Shown here: one piece after another, positions 24,830 to 31,813 of the stretch
Numbering within the stretch: the stretch's first letter is position 1
Layout of the letters: each line of letters opens with the position of its first letter
The notes under the pieces: generated by a model
The model's database searches: none
What the model was told of the DNA's origin: nothing
Seen by the model: only the letters and a program-made list of their open reading frames with translations
Made by a program: the position numbers and the translations under genes
From: Alistipes sp.
GTDB lineage: Bacteria > Bacteroidota > Bacteroidia > Bacteroidales > Rikenellaceae
Assembly (NCBI GenBank): GCA_017505725.1
Contig: JAFVOR010000027.1
Location: forward strand, 1-64,000
Direction: 5' to 3'
DNA length: 64,000 nucleotides

Positions 24830-25912
24830 TTAGAATGTGAAACCTATGTGAGCATCCAATCCACAACCGACTCTATATCTGAAGGTTGCATTGTAGGCTG
24901 TGTACTCGGTGCAATATGGAGTGACAAAGCTGTTGACGCCTATGGCGATGCTTACACTTTGTGTGGTTGTGGCACGTATGTTTATGCCCAATTGCGGATT
25001 TGCAAAGAACTTGTTTACACTGCATTGTACATTGCATATATTGAGCATTACGGTTTGCTTGGTTGTGAAGTTTCCGCCAGCCGCCAAGGCAAAGAATGGC
25101 GAGCATCGACGATTGATGAAGTTTGCGCGGAAATAGGCAAATACGGGCACCGACACCAAATGGGTGTTGACCGACCCTCCGGGAACACGCTTGATGCCAT
25201 CGTAAGTTCTGAAATCCTGCGTTCCGAAATTGGAGTTGAAGTTAACGCCGACACCTCCACCGAGGAATAGCTGGTTGTTGAAACGGTAGCCCGCAATATA
25301 GCTGAGCCCGCCGCACAAACGAGGCTTTCCGAAAAGACCCAAAGTTGCAGATGCGTCGATCATCGAGCCGAAGCCCTTTCGTTGCTCAGCATACTCCTTG
25401 CGTCGCTTATCTATCTCGATGCTGTCGGCCTTTGTCTTCTGTCGAATGGTGACCATACCTTCGTTCACCGTGGCATCGGGTGAGTTAAGTCGTAATGTAT
25501 AGTGCTTGAGCTTTGCGTGGCGAAAATCGATTGGTACAATATATTTTACTCGCATCAATTCGCCTTGGTGCTTTCCGGGAGTCCACTTTGGCGAGCTCTT
25601 GACCACTCGTATGGCCTCTTCGGAGAGATGCTCGTTCACCGATTGTATAACCTTAATGTCGGAAAGAGAACCATCGCGCTCGACGATGAAAGAGAGTAGA
25701 ACACGACCTGCAATATCATCTTTTTTGACAACCTTCGGACGTTTAATGTTGTGTTGTACCCACGCGCGAAAGTAGGTAAGATCCTTACCCTTGAATTTTG
25801 GCATCTCGTCTACATTAAATACAGCTTGATCTTTGCTAACGGTTTGTTCGATGCCATAACACAATTGGAAGGTGAGGGCTACCACAAGCGTGAATACTAG
25901 CAATCTTTTCAT
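24830..25912 (-). CDS. TonB C-terminal domain fused to an outer-membrane beta-barrel
   Basis: 360 residues from MKRLLVFTLV, chosen because it begins a signal peptide (1-20) that the longer frame hides. Residues about 45-130 form a TonB-C-type fold (AGRVLLSFIVERDGSLSDIKV, WTPGKHQGELMRVKYIVPIDF). A charged linker follows (about 150-190). Residues 195-360 look like an eight- or ten-strand outer-membrane barrel ending in aromatic FTF (LSYIAGYRFNNQLFLGGGVG, FFALAAGGNF). It lacks the N-terminal membrane anchor and proline-rich stretch of true TonB. The barrel half resembles the whole protein encoded at 42094-42939. Function is unknown; a barrel carrying a periplasmic TonB-like module is unusual. 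Confidence 0.75.
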   Translation of the reverse strand: MKRLLVFTLVVALTFQLCYGIEQTVSKDQAVFNVDEMPKFKGKDLTYFRAWVQHNIKRPKVVKKDDIAGRVLLSFIVERDGSLSDIKVIQSVNEHLSEEAIRVVKSSPKWTPGKHQGELMRVKYIVPIDFRHAKLKHYTLRLNSPDATVNEGMVTIRQKTKADSIEIDKRRKEYAEQRKGFGSMIDASATLGLFGKPRLCGGLSYIAGYRFNNQLFLGGGVGVNFNSNFGTQDFRTYDGIKRVPGGSVNTHLVSVPVFAYFRANFINRRCSPFFALAAGGNFTTKQTVMLNICNVQCSVNKFFANPQLGINIRATTTQSVSIAIGVNSFVTPYCTEYTAYNATFRYRVGCGLDAHIGFTF

Positions 25913-26070
25913 ATAATGGTTGATTTTTTGTAGCACAAAATTATGATATTTTTGAACAACTACAAACTTTACAAGCACGAAAGGTGGTATGGGTGCGATA
26001 AAAAAAGATTGTTTTTGGCTTTTTTGTTGCGGATTTGGTGCTGAGGTAGTGGGAATTGCAAAAAATAGAT

Positions 26071-26078
26071 TACCTTTG
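26071..26078 (+). promoter_or_regulatory. -7 promoter box for the pseudouridine synthase gene
   Basis: TACCTTTG fits TAnnTTTG and ends 40 bases before the start codon. Confidence 0.6.
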
Positions 26079-26118
26079 CAGCCGAAAATCGAAGAAATAG
26101 AACAATATATATAGGAAT

Positions 26119-27258
26119 ATGAAGAATTTTAACAGCGACTCATCATCGGCATTGTCGCGTTTTGCCAAGGATAAGCGTTTGCGCACCGAGCGTACACCTC
26201 GTACCGAGCGTACTCCTCGCCCTGAGCGAACTACATCGTCGCGCCCTGAGCGTACACAGCGTGCATCATTCAACCCCAACTTTACGGAGGATAACCGTCC
26301 GAAGCGAGTTGGTGAGCGCGGTGAGCGCAAGCAGTTTGGTTCGAAGCCAGCGGCACGCAAACCATTTGGCGCAGCTCGTCCAGAGCGCACAGAGCGCACC
26401 TTCAAGGGAAGAGGCGAGGGCTTCAAGAAGAGCGAGGGCTTCAAGGGTGGTCGTAAGCCAATGGGCAAGAGCGAGGGCTACAAAGGCAAGGGTAAACCAA
26501 CTGCCGAGCGTAGCTATCCAAAATATAATCCTAACAAGGTTACAGGTGAGATTCGCTTGAACCGCTTTGTAGCTCAGTCGGGACTCTGCTCACGTCGTGA
26601 GGCCGATGAGTTTATCGCAGCGGGTTTGGTAAGTGTCAATGGCGTTATCGTAACCGAACTCGGTACCAAGGTGTTGCCTACCGATGTTGTTAAGTTCAAC
26701 GATGAGCGTCTGCAGGGCGAGAAGAATGTATACCTCGTTTTGAACAAGCCAAAGGGCTATGTTACAACCCTCGAGGATGACCACGCCGAAAAGACAGTGA
26801 TGGAGCTTGTACAGAACGCTTGCAAGGAGCGCATCTATCCTGTAGGTCGCCTCGATAAGAACTCGCTGGGATTGTTGCTCTTCACCAACGATGGCGATAT
26901 CACCCGTCAGTTGACTCACCCATCGTTGCGCAAGAAGAAGATCTACGAGGTAACTCTCGACAAGCCGCTTACTCGTGCCGATTTCGAGCAGTTGGCAGAG
27001 GGTATCACTCTCGAGGATGGAGATATATTCTTCGATGAGATTTCGTATATCAAGGATGATAAGAAGTCGGTTGGCGTAGAGATTCACTCGGGTCGCAACC
27101 GTATTGTGCGCCGTATGTTCGAGCACCTTGGTTACAAGGTTACAAAACTCGACCGTGTGTACTACGCAGGCCTCACCAAGAAGAACCTCAAGCGCGGTGC
27201 TTGGCGATTCCTCACCTCCGACGAGGTGGCACGCCTCAAGGCCGGTCGCTACGAGTAG
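26119..27258 (+). CDS. 23S rRNA pseudouridine synthase (RluB/RsuA family) with basic N-terminal extension
   Basis: 379 residues. Residues 1-140 are a low-complexity, Arg/Lys/Gly-rich tail with repeated RTER/RPER and KSEG motifs, probably disordered and RNA-binding. Residues 143-200 form an S4 RNA-binding domain (IRLNRFVAQSGLCSRREAD). The synthase domain follows, with catalytic Asp246 in PVGRLDKNSLGLLLFTNDGD and the closing motif SGRNRIVRRMFEHLGY. It isomerises uridine in large-subunit rRNA (RluB acts at position 2605 in E. coli), with specificity inferred from family only. It is a monocistronic unit with its own promoter and terminator. Confidence 0.9.
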   Translation: MKNFNSDSSSALSRFAKDKRLRTERTPRTERTPRPERTTSSRPERTQRASFNPNFTEDNRPKRVGERGERKQFGSKPAARKPFGAARPERTERTFKGRGEGFKKSEGFKGGRKPMGKSEGYKGKGKPTAERSYPKYNPNKVTGEIRLNRFVAQSGLCSRREADEFIAAGLVSVNGVIVTELGTKVLPTDVVKFNDERLQGEKNVYLVLNKPKGYVTTLEDDHAEKTVMELVQNACKERIYPVGRLDKNSLGLLLFTNDGDITRQLTHPSLRKKKIYEVTLDKPLTRADFEQLAEGITLEDGDIFFDEISYIKDDKKSVGVEIHSGRNRIVRRMFEHLGYKVTKLDRVYYAGLTKKNLKRGAWRFLTSDEVARLKAGRYE

Positions 27259-27275
27259 TCGGTTATATACCATAA

Positions 27276-27316
27276 GAGAGCCTGTCTAGTAAATTGTTAG
27301 ACAGGCTCTTTGTTTT
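27276..27316 (+). terminator. Intrinsic terminator
   Basis: AGAGCCTGTCTA pairs with TAGACAGGCTCT around a 10-base loop, followed by TTGTTTTTA. A near-identical stem (GAGCCTGTCTAAC) is the terminator at 49291. It may also slow transcripts from convergent radA. Confidence 0.85.
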
Positions 27317-27337
27317 TATTGGTGGTATTGATGGCTC

Positions 27338-28720
27338 CTACTCCAAATCTTGTCCCGAGAAGAGGTGCCGAGCGAGTTCGCCGACGGTGTTGATGCGGGC
27401 AACTTCGATTCCCTTGATCTTTTTGGTTGGCAACGAGGCGTACCCCGAAACGATAATCTTCTTGAAACCCAGGCGTGCAGCCTCGCTGATGCGCTGCTCG
27501 GTGCGTGGTGCAGGGCGTACCTCGCCCGAAAGGCCTATTTCGCCTGCAAGGGCTATACCATCATTGATAGGGCGGTCGAAGTATGACGAAAGGACTGCCG
27601 CCACAACCGCCAAGTCGAGGCCTGTGTCCGAAACCTTGAAACCGCCTGCGAAATTAAGGAATACATCCTTCTGGAACATCTTCAATCCCACTCGTTTCTC
27701 CAAAATAGCGAGCAACATATTCATTCGACGCGAATCGTAGCCCGTAGCGTTGCGCTGAGGGGTGCCATAGGCGGCTTGGCTAACCAAAGCCTGTACCTCA
27801 AGCAGATAAGGTCGAATGCCATCCACCGTAGCGGCTACCGCTATGCCCGAGAGTGGCTCATCGTAATGTGAGAGGAGGACCTCCGACGGATTCTCTACCG
27901 AGCGCAAACCCTTCTCGAGCATCTCGAAAACACCAATCTCGAAGGTCGCACCAAAGCGGTTTTTGATGCCGCGTAAGATGCGGTAGGTGTTGTTGCCATC
28001 GCCCTCGAACTGCAATACAACATCAACGATATGCTCCAAAATCTTTGGGCCTGCAATTGTTCCCTCCTTTGTGATGTGGCCTATTATAAATACAGGTGTA
28101 CCGCTGCCCTTGGCATACTTGAGTAGGGTAGAGGCGCACTCGCGAATCTGCGATACGCTACCTGCCGAGGCATCGACTAGGTCGGTGTAGATGGTCTGAA
28201 TCGAATCGACAACCACCATATCGGGCTTGATTGCCTCACATTGTGCGATGATGTTCTCGAGCAGTGTTTCGGTGTAGATGACACACTCCTCGTTGTTTAT
28301 GCCGAGTCGCTCGGCTCGCATCTTGATCTGCTCTGCCGACTCCTCGCCTGACACATAGAGCGTGCGAAGTCCGTTGTTCGCCAAGGCGAGTTGCAGAGCA
28401 AGAGTAGACTTTCCGATGCCCGGCTCACCGCCCACAAGGATGATTGAACCTGGAACTAAACCTCCGCCTAAAACGCGATTTACCTCGCTCTGACCAACAT
28501 CGATGCGCTTGGTTGTACCCAATTCTATGTCGCGCACTCGTTGCGGCTTTGCCTTTGGAACTGCCGAAGATGTGACTGCAGCAGCCACCGAAGAGCCCTT
28601 CTTCGCAACTACCAACTCGTCAAAAGTGTTCCACTGTCCGCACGAAGGGCATTTTCCCAGCCACTTCGGAGCATCGTAACCGCACTCACGACATACATAT
28701 GCCTTCTTTGCCTCTGCCAT
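27338..28720 (-). CDS. radA: DNA repair protein RadA (Sms)
   Basis: A branch-migration ATPase for recombination intermediates. The ATG giving MAEAKKAYVC was chosen; an upstream GTG overlaps the -7 box and cannot be translated. 460 residues. A C4 zinc finger (Cys10, 13, 24, 27: CRECG, CPSCGQW) leads into the RecA-like core with Walker A GGEPGIGKST, Walker B-type VVVDSIQT, and the RadA-specific motif KNRFG. The C-terminal Lon-like domain (about 280-460) includes NVFLNFAGG-like DVFLNFAGGFKV. It is transcribed alone from a promoter at the edge of the repeat island. Confidence 0.96.
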   Translation of the reverse strand: MAEAKKAYVCRECGYDAPKWLGKCPSCGQWNTFDELVVAKKGSSVAAAVTSSAVPKAKPQRVRDIELGTTKRIDVGQSEVNRVLGGGLVPGSIILVGGEPGIGKSTLALQLALANNGLRTLYVSGEESAEQIKMRAERLGINNEECVIYTETLLENIIAQCEAIKPDMVVVDSIQTIYTDLVDASAGSVSQIRECASTLLKYAKGSGTPVFIIGHITKEGTIAGPKILEHIVDVVLQFEGDGNNTYRILRGIKNRFGATFEIGVFEMLEKGLRSVENPSEVLLSHYDEPLSGIAVAATVDGIRPYLLEVQALVSQAAYGTPQRNATGYDSRRMNMLLAILEKRVGLKMFQKDVFLNFAGGFKVSDTGLDLAVVAAVLSSYFDRPINDGIALAGEIGLSGEVRPAPRTEQRISEAARLGFKKIIVSGYASLPTKKIKGIEVARINTVGELARHLFSGQDLE

Positions 28721-28740
28721 ACTACTTAATTTAGCTTGCA

Positions 28741-28748
28741 CAAAATTA
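28741..28748 (-). promoter_or_regulatory. -7 promoter box for radA
   Basis: TAATTTTG on the minus strand, directly downstream (in transcript sense) of an AT-rich 7-base periodic run. It places the radA start about 12-15 nt upstream of the chosen ATG. Confidence 0.65.
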
Positions 28749-28787
28749 AGAATTAAAAATTAAAAATTGAGAATTAAGAATTAAAAC
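28744..28787. repeat. 7-base periodic AT run (AATTAAG/AATTAAA)
   Basis: Successive AATTAAG, AATTAAA, AATTAAA, AATTGAG and AATTAAG units. Similar runs precede rpe, rseP, gltX, galM and ackA. The run lies directly upstream of the radA -7 box. Confidence 0.6.
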
Positions 28788-28804
28788 TTTTTGAGTTGTG
28801 GCAT

Positions 28805-28872
28805 TTAATGGCATTCGGGCTATACCCTTAATGGCAATGAATGGCAGTGCAGTCTGCGACTGCTGAATGACA
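28805..28872. repeat. TGAATGRCA-type short repeat cluster
   Basis: TTAATGGCA, TTAATGGCA, TGAATGGCA and TGAATGACA units flank short self-complementary pieces (for example GCAGTCTGCGACTGC). This is the same unit type as at 17519-17565. Confidence 0.55.
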
Positions 28873-28880
28873 AAATCAAC

Positions 28881-28912
28881 TATCGCCGAGCAATTGATTT
28901 TGCTCGGCGATA
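28881..28912. repeat. Strong 12-bp hairpin in the repeat island
   Basis: TATCGCCGAGCA pairs perfectly with TGCTCGGCGATA around an 8-base loop. The core CCGAGCA/TGCTCGG is shared with the terminators of rseP (29402) and galM (41231). No strong T-run follows, so it may be a terminator relic. Confidence 0.7.
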
Positions 28913-28949
28913 CATTTAATTACCCCTACGATTAGACACCTACCAACAC

Positions 28950-29159
28950 GGGTATCGAAAACGATACCCAGTAGCAAGAGAGATACCGCCCACGCAAACA
29001 CGGGTATTAAAAATCATACCCGGCAGTATGGATGAAGTAAACTCTTGTGGGTATCGGAAACGATACCCAGCTAATAAAGAGAGGAACGCCACCTCCCAAA
29101 GCCCCCTCGCCCTCCCCACCACACCACACACACAAACATGGGTACGATTTTCGTACCCA
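28950..29159. repeat. Cluster of four GGGTATCG-type palindromes
   Basis: 28950-28969 (GGGTATCG, four A, CGATACCC), 29001-29022 (CGGGTAT, 8-base loop, ATACCCG), 29048-29069 (TGGGTATCG, GAAA, CGATACCCA) and 29139-29159 (TGGGTACGA, TTT, TCGTACCCA). A fifth copy is at 17450-17468. No credible coding sequence covers the cluster. Confidence 0.75.
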
Positions 29160-29171
29160 CGATATATTGGG

Positions 29172-29376
29172 TTGATAGGAGTCGCTCCCGATGGTCGCTT
29201 TATAGGATAGAATAGGAGGCGCACCTGCGGTGCTTGATAGGAGATGCCGACAAGTCGGCTTGATAGGATTTGCGCTCAAAAACTATCCTATCGAGTAGTC
29301 GCAGACTGCGACTCCTATTAAGCAATTCCCCCGAATTGCGTCTCCTATTAAGGGCTGAAAGCCCGATTCCTATATT
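29172..29376. repeat. Array of mini-palindromes bracketed by TTGATAGGA boxes
   Basis: About eight boxes of TTGATAGGAG/TATAGGAT or its inverse CCTATTAAG alternate with 12-18 base self-complementary segments: GCACCTGCGGTGC, GCCGACAAGTCGGC, AGTCGCAGACTGCGACT, CAATTCCCCCGAATTG and GGGCTGAAAGCCC. The box orientation flips once near 29283. No gene is seen. Confidence 0.7.
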
Positions 29377-29401
29377 ATTCAAAAAAAGTCAATGGCCAAT
29401 T

Positions 29402-29431
29402 GCAAAAGAGCCGAGCAAATATGCTCGGCTC
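29402..29431 (-). terminator. Intrinsic terminator of rseP
   Basis: GAGCCGAGCA (29408-29417) pairs with 29422-29431. In the minus-strand transcript it is followed by a TTTT tract. Confidence 0.85.
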
Positions 29432-29469
29432 TCTCTAACGACACTAACGCCGCTAACGACCTTAACTCC
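29432..29469. repeat. 9-base periodic repeat ending in CTAA
   Basis: CGACACTAA, CGCCGCTAA and CGACCTTAA lie between the rseP stop and its terminator hairpin, like the run at 1341-1393 after the S1/P1 nuclease gene. Confidence 0.6.
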
Positions 29470-29470
29470 C

Positions 29471-30793
29471 CTATCTAAATAGTCTGTAAATATCGTTTCC
29501 GTTGGCGAAGAGGACAAGGGCCAGAATAAGTATCATACCTATGTATTGCGCAACCTCCAGCACCTTGTCGCTAACTTTGCGGCCGGTGATCATCTCCCAG
29601 AAAGTGAATATCATATGTCCGCCATCGAGTCCAGGAATAGGGATGATGTTCATCACCGCAAGAATAATCGAAAGGAAGGCTGTCATCGACCAGAATTGAT
29701 GCCAATCCCACTCCGAAGGGAAGATGTTGCCAATGGCGATAAATCCACCCACCTGCTTGTAGAGACCTGTGTCAGGTTTTACGATTAGCACAAGCTGATC
29801 CCAATAGTTCTTGATGGTCTTGGCTGTAAGTCGAGCTCCTGCAGGGATAGCCTCGAAGAAGTTGTACTCCTCGGTGCGCACCTTAAAGAAGTTCTCGGTC
29901 ACAACGCCCAACTTACCCTCGTCATTCACAGGCAGAGCCAGCGAGAGTGTGTCTGCGCCACGCAAAACCTTGAAATCGGCAGTTGTACCCGCCAATTTTG
30001 TAAGTCGGTCTGCATAGTGATTAAAGTATGGCAAGCTCTCCTCGCCAATGCCGATAATACGGTCGCCCTTCTTCAATCCTGCCTCAGCCACTGCGACATT
30101 TGCGATGCTATCCACCACAAACGGAATGAGTGGCGCATAGAGACGCTCGGTTTCGAATGTGTTCTCCTTACGCATAAGGTTGAGTATCTCGTTGTTGAGC
30201 AAGAACTTATGCTCTGCACCGTCACGGATAACCTCCACCTCGCACTCTTCCTTTGCAAGGAGGATTTTTGGCAATATCGAGTTTATGTTCTCGATCTTTT
30301 CACCACCGATAGTTACGATGCGGTCACCATCCTGAAAACCCAACTGCTCGGCACTTTGGCTGAACTCGTAGCCATAGATCATATCCTCGTTAGAGATATA
30401 CTGCGAGCCATACGAGAACGAGATACCGCAATAGATGAAGAATGCCAGGATTACATTCATCGTTACACCTGCCGCAAGCACCAAAAAGCGTTGCCAAGCG
30501 GGCTTGGCGCGGTACTCCCAAGGTTGTGGCTCACTTGCGAGTTGCTCCTTGTCCATACTCTCGTCGACCATACCCGCAATCTTGCAATAGCCACCCAGTG
30601 GCAACCAGCCGAGGCCATACTCGGTCTCGCCCCACTTCTTTTTCCAGAGGGAGAAGCCCCAATCGAAGAAGATGTAGAACTTTTCGACTCTGATTTTGAA
30701 GATGCGAGCAACGATGAAGTGTCCGAACTCGTGAATAGCCACCAACAGTGTGAGGCTCATAAAAAACTGTAGAACTTTTACTAAAATTTCCAT
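29471..30793 (-). CDS. rseP: Site-2 intramembrane metalloprotease RseP
   Basis: An M50-family membrane protease of 440 residues. The zinc motif HEFGH is at 21-25 in the first membrane helix, and the third ligand lies in PIPGLDGGH near 395. Two PDZ domains lie between the membrane segments (about 130-290), including GDRIVTIGGEKI and GDRIIGIGEESL. Site-2 proteases cleave membrane-anchored regulators such as anti-sigma factors and clear signal peptides. The C-terminal helices (MNIIPI and ILALVLFA) are intact. It follows DUF5715 on the same strand after about 170 bases, and in many Bacteroidales dxr and rseP are neighbours, as here. Confidence 0.95.
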   Translation of the reverse strand: MEILVKVLQFFMSLTLLVAIHEFGHFIVARIFKIRVEKFYIFFDWGFSLWKKKWGETEYGLGWLPLGGYCKIAGMVDESMDKEQLASEPQPWEYRAKPAWQRFLVLAAGVTMNVILAFFIYCGISFSYGSQYISNEDMIYGYEFSQSAEQLGFQDGDRIVTIGGEKIENINSILPKILLAKEECEVEVIRDGAEHKFLLNNEILNLMRKENTFETERLYAPLIPFVVDSIANVAVAEAGLKKGDRIIGIGEESLPYFNHYADRLTKLAGTTADFKVLRGADTLSLALPVNDEGKLGVVTENFFKVRTEEYNFFEAIPAGARLTAKTIKNYWDQLVLIVKPDTGLYKQVGGFIAIGNIFPSEWDWHQFWSMTAFLSIILAVMNIIPIPGLDGGHMIFTFWEMITGRKVSDKVLEVAQYIGMILILALVLFANGNDIYRLFR

Positions 30794-30820
30794 ATATTTT
30801 TTTCTTTTATAATTTCAACG

Positions 30821-30865
30821 TCTTAATTCTGCATTCTTAATTCTTAATTTTGCATTTTGCATTAA
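30821..30865. repeat. 7-base periodic AT run upstream of rseP
   Basis: TCTTAAT, TCTGCAT, TCTTAAT, TCTTAAT and TTTGCAT units lie 28-72 bases upstream of rseP. The bases after it (30866-30963) hold only a short CCTGC/GCAGG hairpin and no gene. Confidence 0.5.
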
Positions 30866-30963
30866 TCCTGCTTCGCAGGCTTTTCCTCCTTCTTGCAAGG
30901 CATAGTGTGCTAGCACCCTCTGCTCTTGCTTCGTGCGTCGGTTCTGCATTTAACGCAACCGCG

Positions 30964-31812
30964 TTATCTAACGGTTATATGGTAGCAATATTGCTTACGC
31001 TCAATTTTTACATAGCAACGCCCCTCTTTGCGCAATTCGTGGAGCACCTCTGCGAGAGCCAAGCGAAGTTCGTAGGGGTCGCGGGGTCTGACCTTGTCCG
31101 CACCAAATCGAGCGTACGAGATGTCGATGGTGGTGGCGTTGCAGTGGCACGAGTTGGTCGAAGCGTTGATGTTCACTCGTCGCAGTTTCTTGACATCCTC
31201 CTCGGTGCGAAGCACGCTCGTCACCACAAATCGAGTTCTCGACTGCGTTCTCGCTTGGAATTTGTCGGCCAGATCGTCGAGCAATTCGGCGACTTTTGGC
31301 ACTACATATGGCGCAGAGTATGTCAAGTCGCGCACTATGTACCTGTCGTTAGTTTCGATATGTGTGAGTTTGCGACGATACTGCTTGAAGTTGTTCTCGA
31401 TTTCAGCACGCGATTCAATAGGTGCCACTCCATTCTCGAGCGCTGCCGCCTTCTGTTTGTCTTGCAGGTCGTTGAACGAACGCTCATATTGGTTGGGTCT
31501 GCCCGTAGGTGCAACATAGGTGTCACCTCTGTCTAGAGCTCTCAAGGTGACTATGCTGGCACAGATGGGTAGTAGCTGCAGCATTGTGGTGTGCAATAGA
31601 AAGCGTCGCCATCCCCACAACTTTGTCGATACGACCAATATGGCTACGACATATATCGACAGTAGGGTGCATAGAAAAATCCAGACTGAGCGCGATATGC
31701 TCATATAGACATAAGCGTCGTAGAGTGCCCAGGCCGACACTCCTAATGCAATGAGCGTAATCAGATAGTAGATACTCTTGTGTATAAGTCTCTTTTGCTT
31801 TTGAGCATCCAT
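30964..31812 (-). CDS. DUF5715 membrane protein, possible M15-type peptidase
   Basis: 282 residues. Two membrane helices at about 15-35 and 42-62 are followed by an extracytoplasmic domain. The domain fits DUF5715, which resembles VanY/M15 D-Ala-D-Ala carboxypeptidases: TSVLRTEEDVKKLRRVN, then NASTNSCHCNATTIDISYARF, comparable to the SxHxxGxAxD motif, and a late HELRKEG helix. A peptidoglycan-related role is an inference. It begins one base after the dxr stop and is therefore probably cotranscribed with dxr and the M23-like gene. A long opposite-strand frame here is judged a shadow. Confidence 0.85.
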   Translation of the reverse strand: MDAQKQKRLIHKSIYYLITLIALGVSAWALYDAYVYMSISRSVWIFLCTLLSIYVVAILVVSTKLWGWRRFLLHTTMLQLLPICASIVTLRALDRGDTYVAPTGRPNQYERSFNDLQDKQKAAALENGVAPIESRAEIENNFKQYRRKLTHIETNDRYIVRDLTYSAPYVVPKVAELLDDLADKFQARTQSRTRFVVTSVLRTEEDVKKLRRVNINASTNSCHCNATTIDISYARFGADKVRPRDPYELRLALAEVLHELRKEGRCYVKIERKQYCYHITVR

Positions 31813-31813
31813 A

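Noticed and set aside
28721..28741. Upstream GTG start for radA
   Set aside because: The GTG overlaps the predicted -7 box, so it would not be in the transcript.
28940..29279. Two overlapping minus-strand frames of about 90 codons in the repeat island
   Set aside because: They are made of the palindromic repeats themselves and have no start signal, promoter or protein-like composition.
29172..29376. Possible CRISPR array
   Set aside because: The constant box is only 9-10 bases, it changes orientation within the array, and the intervening segments are 12-18 bases and self-complementary. No cas genes are nearby.
30866..30963. Possible remnant gene or mobile element between rseP and DUF5715
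   Set aside because: Only a short CCTGC/GCAGG hairpin and a GTGCTAGCAC palindrome were found, with no coding pattern and no terminal repeats.
30850..31536. Plus-strand open frame of 228 codons
   Set aside because: It lies opposite DUF5715, whose protein has coherent membrane helices and family motifs. The plus-strand product has no recognisable features.
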